A stretch of DNA of 64,000 bases from Aurelia coerulea (taxonomy: Eukaryota > Cnidaria > Scyphozoa > Semaeostomeae > Ulmaridae): the NCBI GenBank assembly GCA_039566865.1, contig CM076959.1:13375501-13439500 (forward strand). Direction: 5' to 3'. The position numbers and the translations under genes are program-made. Shown piece after piece: positions 20,865 through 30,527 of this stretch; the first letter of the stretch is position 1, and every line of letters starts with the position of its first letter. The notes beneath the pieces were generated by a model. The model was not told the DNA's origin. It ran no database searches and worked only from the letters and a program-made list of their open reading frames with translations.

Positions 20865-22410
20865 ATTTAATCCTGTATTTAAGCATCAATTTTTTAGATA
20901 CAAGAGTTATTAAGAAAGGAAGCACTCTTGTAACTGATTTATACACAAAACCAACAGACACCCATCAGCTCCTACATCGCTCTTCCTGCCATCTTTATCA
21001 TACTGAAAAGGGTATACCTTATGGCCAAGCCCTCCGTATTCGACGAATTTGTTCGGAGGATTCTTCGTTTAACGAACACTTGGCTGATCTAAAATCTTGG
21101 CTTACTGATCGGGGATATAAGGGTGGGGAGGTCGACACTCAGTTGGAGAGAGTCAAATGTTTGCAAAGAGATACCCTTTTAAATAGGGAATCTAAATCTA
21201 AGGATGGCACACGAGGATACCCCTTGTCCTTACTTTTCATCCTGCACTTAATGGAGTTCATGAGATCTTGAGGAAATGTGAAAACATTCTTCTTGTTGAT
21301 CGTGAGCATCGCAGGATTTTTTCTGGAAAACTTTTCGTCTCATTTATAAGAGCCAAAAAAAGATACCTTGGTTCGGGCAAAATTGAAACCGGTAAACGAG
21401 GAGCTGGTGGAAAAGGGTACGCGTAAGTGCAATGGTAGAAGGTGTCAAATATGCCTTATGATGCGAGAAGGGTCCACGTTTTATAATGCAGATGATTCTC
21501 GGTTTTTTAGGAACTTTTCAGGGGCGTATGACTGCAACTCGGATTATGTAGTATACTTGCTGCAATGCGAATGTTGCAATAAAAAGTATGTCGGTAGTAC
21601 GAAGACTAAATTTCGCCAGATATTTAACGTCTATAAATCGTATTTTCGGACCTACAAACAAAAGCGTCTCAGTGGTAATCTTCATACGGGTAAGCCGGTC
21701 CCACAGGCAAACCTTTTCCCTCACTTTTTGAACAAAATCATCGGGGTGAGTTTTCGGTAGAAATAAACATCATCGATGGTGCAGGTGACGTGTATTCGCT
21801 TTTTTGGCAATATAATTTGGGTTTATTTTCTCCAAAGGGCCTAAATGAAAGGGTAGCGGAGGTCGAGTTGGACTTGCTTGCCTGCAGGAGTGCTTAATCC
21901 TTCTACCGTTGCACTTAGATCTCAGGGGAAGGGGAGGAGATGCTGGCTGGTTAACTTCGTGCAACTTGCACGTGGTGTTGGGGTGGAATTCCCAATTGGG
22001 GCCATTCGGGATTTAGCAACTTAAGCAAATCCTTGGACCTTGGAGGGTTACTGGCTGGCGTCTGTTTTCCTTTTTCCTTGTAAACATTTACATTTCGGCT
22101 GACACTCTCAATCCCATGTGGGTAAATGATTAAAAGAGAGGCTGCATGATTGTAATTTTATGGTTTGGAATGTGTCTAGGGTATTTTTGTTTTTATCTAA
22201 ATAAGTTTATGTTAATTTTGTTTACGCTGTAAAACGTCTGTATTATTGTAAGTCTATAGTTTGGAATGTATCAAGGGTATTGTAATTTTCATTTTATGTA
22301 AATTTTATGTTAATCTAATTTTATTTACATTGTATATAAACCTGGCTGTCCAAAATTGTGAAGTAAACTGATGAAGATTTTAATCGAAACGTCTTGACCA
22401 ATAACTGTGC
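20865..22410 (+). mobile_element. Penelope-like element with GIY-YIG endonuclease, 5'-truncated
   Basis: Three shifted frames together read as the C-terminal part of a Penelope-like reverse transcriptase. The first (20890-21190) has FLDTRV, TDLYTKPTDTHQLLH and QALRIRRICS. The second (21370-21735) has CNGRRCQICLMM and the GIY-YIG nuclease start YVVYLLQCECCNKKYVGST. The third (about 21745-21896) ends with a WQYNLGLFSPKGLNER block and a stop. The RT catalytic core is missing and there are at least two frameshifts, so it is inactive. The 3' region to about 22410 carries a hammerhead-like motif. Confidence 0.85.
22368..22393 (+). ncRNA. hammerhead ribozyme-like core of the Penelope-like element
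   Basis: CTGATGA (22368-22374), a small stem GAT/ATC with a TTTA loop, then GAAAC and GTC (22386-22393). This is the hammerhead order CUGAUGA, stem II, GAAA, stem III, UH. The ACGT overlap would give the very short, self-complementary stem III known from dimeric hammerheads in Penelope-like elements. Stem I pairing is weak and there is an extra A before stem II. Motif is seen; activity is inference. Confidence 0.55.
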
Positions 22411-22593
22411 ATTTTTATATGTTATGTATTTAATCCTAAGTAATATTGTAAGTGCCAGTCATAGTGGAAACTTGATGAACTTGTGTTTTTCCGCAATGAG
22501 TGGAACAGTTGAATTGTATCGTTCGTAGATCTAATAGCTTTTTAGATTGGATAGAAAAAATAACGAAAACAAAGAACAAGATTTGGCAAGTAC

Positions 22594-22806
22594 CTGGGCA
22601 GCTTTTGATGAATTTGGCTCTTCCAATGTGGACCAAACTTTCGGTTGCCAATAGTTCCATTTTCTCATGATACTATTGAGCGTGCTCCTGCGTTCGTGGT
22701 GTCGCATCTCTTGTTCTCCCATTTGTGCTTGATTTTCGAGATCGCTTGGCTGAATTGAATTCCTCTCTTCATCTCCATCGATTGAATCGAATGACTGAAG
22801 GTTCAC
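22594..22806 (-). CDS. KCNC-like: Kv3/Shaw-like channel, T1-S1 linker exon
   Basis: A 71-codon exon (residues 124-194) linking the cytoplasmic T1 domain to S1. It starts after a TTTTCAAAG acceptor with codon GTG and ends with CAG before the donor GTACTT, phase 0 at both ends, so it joins the T1 exon and the S1 exon in frame. The first 45 residues are acidic and hydrophilic. The end, with WQPKVWSTLEEPNSSKAAQ, is the conserved pre-S1 segment of Kv channels (Kv2 and Kv3 have a similar W..LE.P.SS.AA pattern). Introns of 8.8 kb (below) and 7.0 kb (above) flank it. There is no other good candidate for this essential piece in the window, and the match to both neighbours makes the call firm. Confidence 0.9.
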
Positions 22807-22883
22807 CTTTGAAAACCAAATAAATTCATCTTATTTCACTGTTTGGGCATGGTAGCACAAAACCATAAAATTTTAGTTCAACT

Positions 22884-23082
22884 AAACTGAAGGTGAAGGT
22901 GAGGGTGAAGTTGCGGTTTCTAACGCCATCACGCTGGGATCACAGAAGTAGCTAAACGCTAATCGAGTCCGCGACCCCTTTTCATGACGCTCAAGTGGCG
23001 CGTATCTACCGGGTATCGATCCCTGTCCGCCTGACTGTTCTGGCTGCAAAGTCAGAGGATTACACCACTGCGCCACAAACTT
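22884..23082 (-). mobile_element. tRNA-derived SINE
   Basis: The minus strand starts GTTTGTGGCGCAGTGGTGTA with an A box (TGGCGCAGTGG, 23065-23075), and a B box GGGATCGATACCC (23011-23023) at tRNA-like spacing, then ~100 bp of unrelated body and a CACCTTCACCTTCA tail. It could not fold as a good tRNA over its whole length, so a SINE is the better reading. Confidence 0.65.
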
Positions 23083-23094
23083 ACTTCGGCGTAA

Positions 23095-23120
23095 CCAGTC
23101 GAATCTGCACGCAGGCTAGG
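23095..23120. repeat. lone end of a TAGCCTGCG-family hAT MITE
   Basis: TCTGCACGCAGGCTA matches the right ends at 5960 and 27669. It abuts a SINE; no left end is seen. Confidence 0.5.
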
Positions 23121-24016
23121 TAGAGCATCTCAACTCAGTTAAAATATTTCCCAGTAGAAAGGAAATATCAATATCACATCTTTTAAGGCTTGGATGATTT
23201 GATAAGACCTTTTCAGAAGTTTTCAAAGTGGGTGCGCCTTGTAATTCAGCTTTTATAGCCACTATGCACATGGGCAATAATGCACCGTTGATGTGGCCTA
23301 TATTGTGATCAAAATAAGCTATTTAAAGGGAAGTTTGAAATGAGACGTATCGCTGCGTAGGAGCTCCCACCGTTTCAACTGTATTTGAAATTTGAATATT
23401 GGCGGCGTTTGATTCGTTGTTGTGACGAGAGAAGAACGAAGGAGTAGCAACATTATCAAGCGCTTTACCTGCAATCTTGTGGAAGAGAAACAACACAGTG
23501 AGTAAAAATACAATTTTGATCATAATGTAGGCCACATCAACGGTGCATTATTGCCCATGTTTTGACCAGCTGATATCCTTAACAATGAAGTTCTTTGTTG
23601 GATCATGAGTAGTATGAGACTGAAACTGGTGTGTTGGCCTAATTCGTGGGGCCTGCTAAAATCGCCTCACCTGTCTGCTACTCGTACCTACCAGATATCA
23701 TAAAGAAATGCTTCAAATAAATTCACTTGAACTTGAAACATTTCCTTTCTTCACTGTTGTCTTTGGCCTAATATTCGCGACAAATTGAACATCAACCACT
23801 TTGGTTTGTTTTGCAGCCACAACGGACAAGAAAGGAAATATTTTAAATTGAAGTGAATTTATTAGAAGGAATTCTTTGTGATATTTTGGTGGTGAGAGTA
23901 GAAGACAGTGATGGGGTGTCCTTGCAGGCACCGTAACATTTAGGCCAACACACTAGTCTCCTACCGCTCATGGTTGGATGTTTAAATTCCGCTGTAGGCG
24001 ACAGTTGTATCGTTAT
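23121..24016. other. intron sequence, partly inverted repeats
   Basis: A loose inverted pair (CATGGGCAATAATGCACCGTT near 23272 with AACGGTGCATTATTGCCCATG near 23540) and another (AAATAAATTCACTTGAA near 23716 with TTGAAGTGAATTTATT near 23846) mark two more small foldbacks. No exon seen. Confidence 0.55.
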
Positions 24017-24068
24017 AGGGGCTCCGTCTCCAAATCTCAGTCAAAACGGTGATTTTGAAGCTTTTTGC

Positions 24069-24440
24069 CCGGGGGGGGGGGGCACTCCCATACTTGACCT
24101 GACGGGATGTGCTGCTCAACAGGGTGTCCTTTTACTGTAAAAATTATGCGACAGGGTGTCCTTTTCTAACGAAAATTATGCGACAGGGTATTATAATAGG
24201 TAAAAAATTTATGTGACAGGGTATCACAAGCAAAAATTGCTTTCTACACTATATTTGAGATGCAGAATTTTTATGCGACAGGGTATCACAAGCAAAAATT
24301 GCGTTCTACACTATATTTGAGTTGCAAAATTTTTATGCGACAGGGTATACTTTTGGCCTATTTTTTATGCGACAGGGTGCAGGGTGTGGAGAGGTTTTCC
24401 GCACACCCCCGTCACTTCCCTAGTCAAGTACCCCCCGGGG
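24069..24440. mobile_element. poly-G-ended MITE with internal TATGCGACAGGGT repeats
   Basis: Ends CCCGGGGGGG ... CCCCCCGGGG. Between them the block TATGCGACAGGGT, or a close variant, recurs about seven times at irregular 32-66 bp steps, each followed by GTCCTTTT or ATCACAAGC type sequence. Confidence 0.7.
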
Positions 24441-24539
24441 TTTTTTGATGGGCAATATCACACAAACGCTTACCTGTTTTTTCGAACATGAAAGAATCAT
24501 TTTGAAGATAAATTTTTATACTTTACAGAGAAAAAAACC

Positions 24540-25275
24540 AAACATTCATGTCTTTTACGATTGCTTGGATGTAAGTGGATTTTTAACGAGCACTCTTCAG
24601 AGGCTTGTATGAATAAGCCACCAAACAAACTGCAGAAGACAACGGATAACAATGGACACGTGCGGTGTTTGCAGATTTGTTTACAGTTTGACGACAGGGA
24701 CCTTGATGCGAAAATGCTGTTTGGGAAATTACTCATCTTTCAGACCCAAAAATAAGGAAATGTTGGCTAGGGCTTTGTATGGGAAGGAGAATTCCACGCT
24801 CGATTCTGGTCCATGATTTAATTTAACTGAATATATATTTCAATCGCAAGTAAATGATGGACCACAATCGAATGTGGAATTCTCGTTCCCATAGAAACCC
24901 ATTGTCTTTTCCTTATTTCTGAGTCTAAAAGATAAGTGATTTTACCAAGAAACTTTTCTCGCCTAAGTTAGCCTTAGAACGATAGATACATTTTAGTTTT
25001 GAATATCATCCACGTACTTTTCATTCCACTATTCCACAGCCCTTCAAACGTGGTAAATGGTCGATATACACCATTCGATATATAACGGTTAAAGGGGCTC
25101 AGTCGTCAAACAGTAAACAAATCTGTAAACTCGCACGTGTCGGGGATTATCCATTGTTCATTCCATCCATTGTTCTCTGCAGTTTGTTTGGTGGCTTCAC
25201 CCAAGCCACAAAACAGTGACCGTTAAAAATCCACTTATATCCGAGCAATCGTAGAAGATATGAATGTTTTGTTTC
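24540..25275. mobile_element. foldback inside the 24-26 kb nest
   Basis: Arms 24543-24712 and 25096-25270 are inverted copies (for example CAATCGTAGAAGATATGAAT against ATTCATGTCTTTTACGATTG). A central inverted pair around GAGAATTCCAC / GTGGAATTCTC (about 24780 and 24875) completes the fold. Confidence 0.75.
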
Positions 25276-25282
25276 TTGCTTA

Positions 25283-25790
25283 GGGCCTGTTTATATGAGG
25301 CGAGCTGGCCCGTTAGCGAGCTGGCTCGCCTTCAAGCTAGCTCGGTTTTATTGGTTTTATATGAGAAATTAGATAGTGAGCCAGCCCCGAGCAAGCCTGG
25401 CCCTTGGGTGCCACGTGCCGTCTTTCTTTTGTGTAAATTTGAAAGAATGAGGAAATATTTTCCTGTTCTTTCATTTTTACAAAAGAAAGATTACAACCTT
25501 GGCGCCAAATGTGACAAAGGGTCTTCAATTTTTAGAAACGTAATAAATCTGCTGTGTTCTGCGCGTGCGTTATAGGCGGGCTAGCCCGTTTCTTCCGTTT
25601 ATATGAGAAAAGTCAGCCCGTTTGAGGCGGGATCCCGGCACTCGATAACCGGAATCTCGGCAAGACGGGCCAGCCCGGCATACATACAAACGCAAACTGC
25701 CGTTTACAAAGCTGTGACCAGGTAAGTAGGATCTCGCCTGAAGGCAAGCCAGCTCTCTAACGGGCCAGCCCGCCTCATATAAACAGGCCC
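25283..25790. mobile_element. PIF/Harbinger-type MITE with TTA target duplication
   Basis: Ends GGGCCTGTTTATATGAGGC and its complement, flanked by TTA on both sides (25280-25282, 25791-25793). Repeated GAGCTGGC/GCCAGCCC blocks fill the arms. It split a foldback arm; the related arm at 60270-60310 lacks it. Confidence 0.8.
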
Positions 25791-26212
25791 TTAGTGAAGT
25801 ACAAGGATTAACCCCCAAACAGCAACTTTCATTTTGGAAAAAAATACGAAAATCCTGTGTGATATCACCTTTCAAAAAAATGCAAAAATCATCGTTTTGT
25901 TTTCATTTTGACGACGGAGCCCCTTTAAAAACGTATTTTTTTAACATAAAAAAAATTTGTTAGCTCTTTGAAACTAAATTGTGGACTTTATGTAGGACAG
26001 ATGCAAGGTTTAGGTGTCGCACGAAACAGTAGACACGGCAATTAGCAACGAGCACTTTCGATTTAAATGCTGCAAATAGAACTAAGTTTAGACAGCTGCT
26101 ATTTCTCCTGATGTAATTTTCAGCCATGGCTAAGATTATCGATTTAATTTCTAGTCATATTTTTTTCATTTTATGTCCTTCACACACGGTAACCCCGTCA
26201 GCTGCTTTTCAG

Positions 26213-27669
26213 TAGCCTGCGTGCAGACTCTACTGATTTCTTTTCGGAGAGGTTCTCCTCCAGTAGAGTCAGCGCAACAGCGACCAAATCCTTGTTCTTG
26301 GTCACGTGCGGTTCCAAGGATTGAGGAACTAGAGTGGTGTCGCCCATTATGCCCATGTCGTCGCGAAGTTCTGAGTTAGATCCAAAAAGAGCAATTAATG
26401 AAAAGACCAAATAGCCAGATTATATCAGCAACTAATGGAGAAAAAGATCACAGAGTATTGACTTTTTACGTAAACTCTTTATATTGATTTTAGAAGATTT
26501 TAAAGAAGGCTGTAAAAACGTCGTTTTCTTCGAGCGTCGCCCATTATGGCCGCAGGAGAAACAATGAACACTACTCCCCGGTAAAAAGTGTTAAGAAGAA
26601 AAACTCTTTTAATTATTGTTCTTTGTTTATCATTTGGTACTTTGAACACAAAAACATCAATAAAAATTAACCTAAACTTCGAGTTTTGGCAATTGAAATG
26701 CATGCTTCGAGTTGTTCTAAATCCTGCCTTATCTGTTGTGATTGGACGGATGAGTTTGGCATAAGTTTCTAAAATGAAAATAGACTGAATATAATGCTGC
26801 GTTGTTTGGGTTTCGTTGATTTTCCAAGTCAGTAAGTAAGATTTTAACTCAAATCAGTGTTTTTTTTAAATAAATTTTGCATTTTAATATATTGAAGCGG
26901 TTGGAAACTTCTCAGGTAAACTGATGGGCATAATGGGCGACGAAAATGGCAATTAGCAGCACTGACACTTCATATCCTTAAATCTCAATCAGAAGTCACT
27001 TTGCTTTGATTTCATTGTAGATTTCCTCTCTAGAGACATGACTTCTGAAAAATCAAAACATATTTCAAAAATTTCAAATCGCAAGGTGCCGAGAGAACAA
27101 AAAAGGAGAACGGAATGTAAATAGAAGCATGAAATTTGCAATACTTGAAAGATTCAATTAGAGATATGCACAAACCATCTCGTCGGGTTTCAATGCAAAC
27201 GAACTGAAACTTTAGTGAAGGTCAAATCCTGATAAAACAGATGTCAGTGAAGATTTTTCACGCAATTGCAATTTCATCATTTTTCGTCAGTCCCCTGAAA
27301 TTTAATTTCTCTTGCTAGCCGGCCATAATGGGCGACCGGCCATAATGGGCGACGCTACTCTAACTCATTGAATTTGATTCAATAGAGCTGCCTATGAATA
27401 GGGTAGACAAGACACCCACGCACATTTATAACAAAAGGGTTTCTGTGGCTAGCTATAGCTTTGTTCATGCATACGCCAATTGAATATCAGCAGACTCGAA
27501 CAAAGACACAGACGCTCCATTAAACAAAGGGGATATGCTTCAGCCAATCAGGAAAGGTTCCTCGTTTCTCAAGACCTGAGAACAAGGATTTGGTCGTTGT
27601 TGCGCAGACTCTACTGGAGAAGAACCTCTCTGAAATGAAAAGAAATCAGTAGAGTCTGCACGCAGGCTA
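26213..27669. mobile_element. hAT-type non-autonomous element, family TAGCCTGCG, copy 2 (1.46 kb)
   Basis: Ends TAGCCTGCGTGCAGACTC and complement, arms ~90 bp, flanked by a perfect 8-bp duplication CTTTTCAG (26205-26212, 27670-27677). No transposase frame. The interior contains another inverted element at about 26330-27363. Confidence 0.88.
26330..27363. mobile_element. nested inverted element with GTCGCCCATTATG motifs
   Basis: Left end AGAGTGGTGTCGCCCATTAT, right end complement TAATGGGCGACGCTACTCTA. The same core GTCGCCCATTATG also occurs inverted inside at 26535 and 26930, and twice in a row at 27320-27355. Confidence 0.65.
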
Positions 27670-28014
27670 CTTTTCAGGGAACCATGACAAAAATTTCCAA
27701 TTTCTAATTTAATATCTAACCTAATTAACATAACCTAACCTAATTACAAAACTAAAATATAAAAGATATAAAACATTATACAAAAAAAATACATAAGCTA
27801 GTTAATTACAAAACTAAAATATGATAGAAATAGATACCAAGAGTGGCAGGACACAATCAGACCAAACCAGAACAAATCAGACCCCTGGCTATCACTAAAA
27901 TAAGTTGACATCACTAAAATAAATCTGAGCCTTTGCAAGACCTGGGAAAGAAAATCCAGCATCAAAAGAATTTGCAAATTTCTGAGATTTCAAATGCAAA
28001 ATCGTCTTAGTCCC

Positions 28015-28480
28015 ACCCCAGGAAAGGGGGGGGGGTACTCAGGTATATTTAGGATAGGGGTGCTCAGGCTGGGGTACAACGCATCAACCCAAAAAAGTAA
28101 TTTCTAGCATGAAAATAGACCCCAGAAAATAATTTTTCCGACCTTACATACCCAAAAGTTATGAAGTGAGTATCTTAAATCTGCTTAAAAATGCCCTAAC
28201 TGATTAGATTTCTCATAGTGTGTTTGTATATTTATGTTTTTCTATTTTAGTACTGTTACTTGACTCTAATTTTGTTAGTAAATTATCTTTTCCCCAATTT
28301 TGTTACTTTTTCTAATATTTGAGACCCAAAAAAGTAAGCCAGAATTTCTTGAACCCAAAAACAAAGCTGTACAAATCATTGACCCAAAAAAATAATCCTT
28401 GCCTAAATTTTAGACCCAAAAAAGTAACCTGAGCATCCATATCCTAAATATACCAGAGTACCCCCCTGGGAGTCCCACCT
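28015..28480. mobile_element. poly-G-ended MITE with CCCAAAAAAGTAA repeats
   Basis: GGGGGGGTACTCAGGTATAT ... TTTAGGATAGGGGTGCTCAGG at the left is mirrored at the right (CCTGAGCATCCATATCCTAA to CCCCCC). Inside, GACCCAAAAAAGTAA-like blocks recur several times. Confidence 0.75.
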
Positions 28481-28484
28481 AGGA

Positions 28485-28961
28485 AAGCTGAAGTAAGGGG
28501 GTGATTACATGGGCGAATTGACGCGCTTGCAGTTAGACTCTCGCTTGCTTGTAGTTCTCGATTACATCACGGTTGCCTGCTTGTAGCTTCATTGTGGCCT
28601 TGAGTCAACCGAGGCCAAACCAAAAGGAGGTAGTCCATGTGATTGTAAAACCATTCTAATTGTCAACACACATGGGCGCAAAAATTTCAATCAGGTGCTG
28701 ACTTCGTTGTGACGATTACATGATTCAGGTCAACTCACTTAGCCCTGTTGACCTGTTGATAAAAGAAATTGTCCCGTTAGATATCACGAAATAATTTTAT
28801 CAAGATATTAGACCAAAGTATTGGATGACTCATTGAGCCATATGTGAGCCAGAAACTGGCCAACTTTCTATGTAATTTTCCCGTTAGAAAGCTCCTAAAC
28901 TCACCTCCCTCACAACTCACCTCAAACTTTCCGTGTAATTAACCCGTTAGAAAGCTTCTAA
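28485..28961. other. intron sequence next to the exon-fragment array
   Basis: GC-richer than its surroundings; contains two related CCCGTTAGAAAGCT blocks (28880 and 28945). No exon seen. Confidence 0.5.
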
Positions 28962-29814
28962 ACTCACCTCTGCGTCTCTATGCTTTTGGTAGTTCATCCA
29001 ACAACACAGTTCAATCACATCCTCATGTATACCCCAGAGCAGCATTGGATCTTCGAAAAGCTGTCCACAAACATCAGGCCTGCTATGGACCCAAATTACT
29101 CCTACCGTACCCTATAGATGCAGTAAGATAGCCTCTAAACTCACCTCTGCGTCTCTATACTTTTGGTAGTTCATCCAACAACACGGCTCAATCACAATAC
29201 CCCAGAGCAGCATTGGATCTTCGAAAAGCTGTCCACAAACATCCATCAGGCCTGCTATGGACCCAAATTACTCCTACCGTACCCTATAGATGCAGTAAGA
29301 TAGCCTCTAAACTCACCTCTGCGTCTCTATACTTTTGGTAGTTCATCCAACAACACGGCTCAATCACAATACCCCAGAGCAGCATTGGATCTTCGAAAAG
29401 CTGTCCACAAACATCAGGCCTGCTATGGACCCAAATTACTCCTACCGTACCCTATAGATGCAGTAAGATAGCCTCTAAACTCACCTCTGCGTCTCTATGC
29501 TTTTGGTAGTTCATCCAACAACACGGCTCAATCACAATACCCCAGAGCAGCATTGGATCTTCGAAAAGCTGTCCACAAACATCAGGCCTGCTATGGACCC
29601 AAATTACTCCTACCGTACCATATAGATGCAGTAAGATAGCCTCTAAACTCACCTCTGCGTCTCTATACTTTTGGTAGTTCATCCAACAACACGGCTCAAT
29701 CACAATACCCCAGAGCAGCATTGGATCTTCGAAAAGCTGTCCACAAACATCAGGCCTGCTATGGACCCAAATTACTCCTACCGTACCCTATAGATGCAGT
29801 AAGATAGCCTCTAA
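28962..29814 (-). repeat. five tandem copies of the T1-exon 3' end with splice donor
   Basis: Directly downstream of the T1 exon, on its strand, a ~168 bp unit recurs five times (periods 168, 168, 168, 172, 177). Each unit repeats about 100 bp of the exon 3' end (from DVCG through EPCCW and HRDAE), the GTGAGT donor and ~65 bp of intron ending in CATAGCAG. Exon-like parts lie near 28968-29078, 29145-29251, 29317-29419, 29485-29587 and 29653-29755. They differ from the true exon: EEEL became EDPM, and four copies lack the 9 nt coding for DEA, while the most distal copy keeps a 9-nt variant. The copies are far closer to each other than to the parent exon, so the array amplified or homogenised after diverging. 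The exon-like segments are 103 nt or so, not a multiple of three, so simple inclusion would shift frame. Confidence 0.9.
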
Positions 29815-29820
29815 ACTCAC

Positions 29821-30224
29821 CTCTGCGTCTCTATGCTTTTGGTAGTTCATCCAACAACACGGTTCAATCACAGCCTCGTCTATACCCCAAAACAGCAACT
29901 CTTCTTCAAAAAGAGGCCCGCAAACATCAGCAGGGCAGTGTAACTTTCCAGTGCGATAGTAGTCTAATATATATGAGAACAATCCGGGATGTCGGTCGAA
30001 GAAATACTCTTGCTTATCTGGGTCGTATTCTGGAGATATTGGATGCTTTTCAGCTATCCAGTATAGTCTTGTATCCGGGACGGAATGCAATGTGCCGATA
30101 TAGGTTTCATGTCTCGTTCCTCCAACATTGATGACGATTCTTTGACCTTTGTTCGTTGGTGAGAAAGGTTCAAATGAAGTATCGGACATTCCCTCATTTC
30201 CTCCCGAACCGTCAAGACCACAAC
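29821..30224 (-). CDS. KCNC-like: Kv3/Shaw-like channel, T1 tetramerisation-domain exon
   Basis: Encodes the N-terminal T1 (BTB-like) domain that assembles channel subunits into tetramers. Seen: [10 protein letters not shown] at residues 21-30, EYFFDRHPG at 61-69, YYRTGKLH at 77-84, [24 protein letters not shown]. The zinc-binding pattern HX5CX20CC typical of non-Shaker Kv channels is exact (H84, C90, C111, C112); [10 protein letters not shown] and EPCCW favour Shaw/Kv3. The donor GTGAGT at 29815-29820 follows codon GAG, phase 0. An acceptor (pyrimidine run ending TTTTAG) lies above 30224. The probable initiator is ATG at 30187-30189. A longer reading from an ATG at 30282 would run through the acceptor and is less likely. 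The 35 nt before the initiator are open in frame, so this could instead be an internal exon joined in phase 1 to an upstream exon such as 44252-44411. Confidence 0.93.
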
Positions 30225-30339
30225 CTAAAAGAAATGAAACAATGATCATGGTTGTGAATTCATGTAGCAAAGGTAGTCTCATTCCAATAAAGTCTCTTGT
30301 TTCGCTCCCCCTGCAGACTTGTCGCTCAACTGAAGCGAT

Positions 30340-30368
30340 ATCAACAACAACAACAACAACAACAACAG
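30340..30368. repeat. (CAA)n microsatellite upstream of the T1 exon
   Basis: Nine ACA steps, about 120 bp upstream of the T1 exon acceptor. Confidence 0.85.
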
Positions 30369-30527
30369 CTAAAGTTAGAGGGACTTACGTCATGAGTCTA
30401 TAGCAAAGGCACCTTCATATCTACATTGCGCAAAACTACAACAAACAAAGAAAAACATCTATTCAATAAACGTGAGCATACACACAATCTGAAACACCCA
30501 AATCCCGTAAGAGCAGTTGAGCCATAA

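Larger units (their letters stand above)
24017..25924. mobile_element. large inverted-repeat element, ends AGGGGCTCCGTC, heavily nested
   Basis: Left end AGGGGCTCCGTCTCCAAATC (24017) and right end complement (GACGACGGAGCCCCT to 25924, followed by TTAA). Inside are a poly-G MITE (24069-24440), a second foldback (about 24540-25275) and a Harbinger-type MITE (25283-25790). A related single arm lies at 60112-60310. Confidence 0.65.

Noticed and set aside
30190..30282. Longer channel N-terminus starting at the ATG at 30282, resembling a signal peptide
   Set aside because: The extra codons cross a good splice acceptor (pyrimidine run ending TTTTAG at 30225-30230), and Kv channels have no signal peptide before T1.
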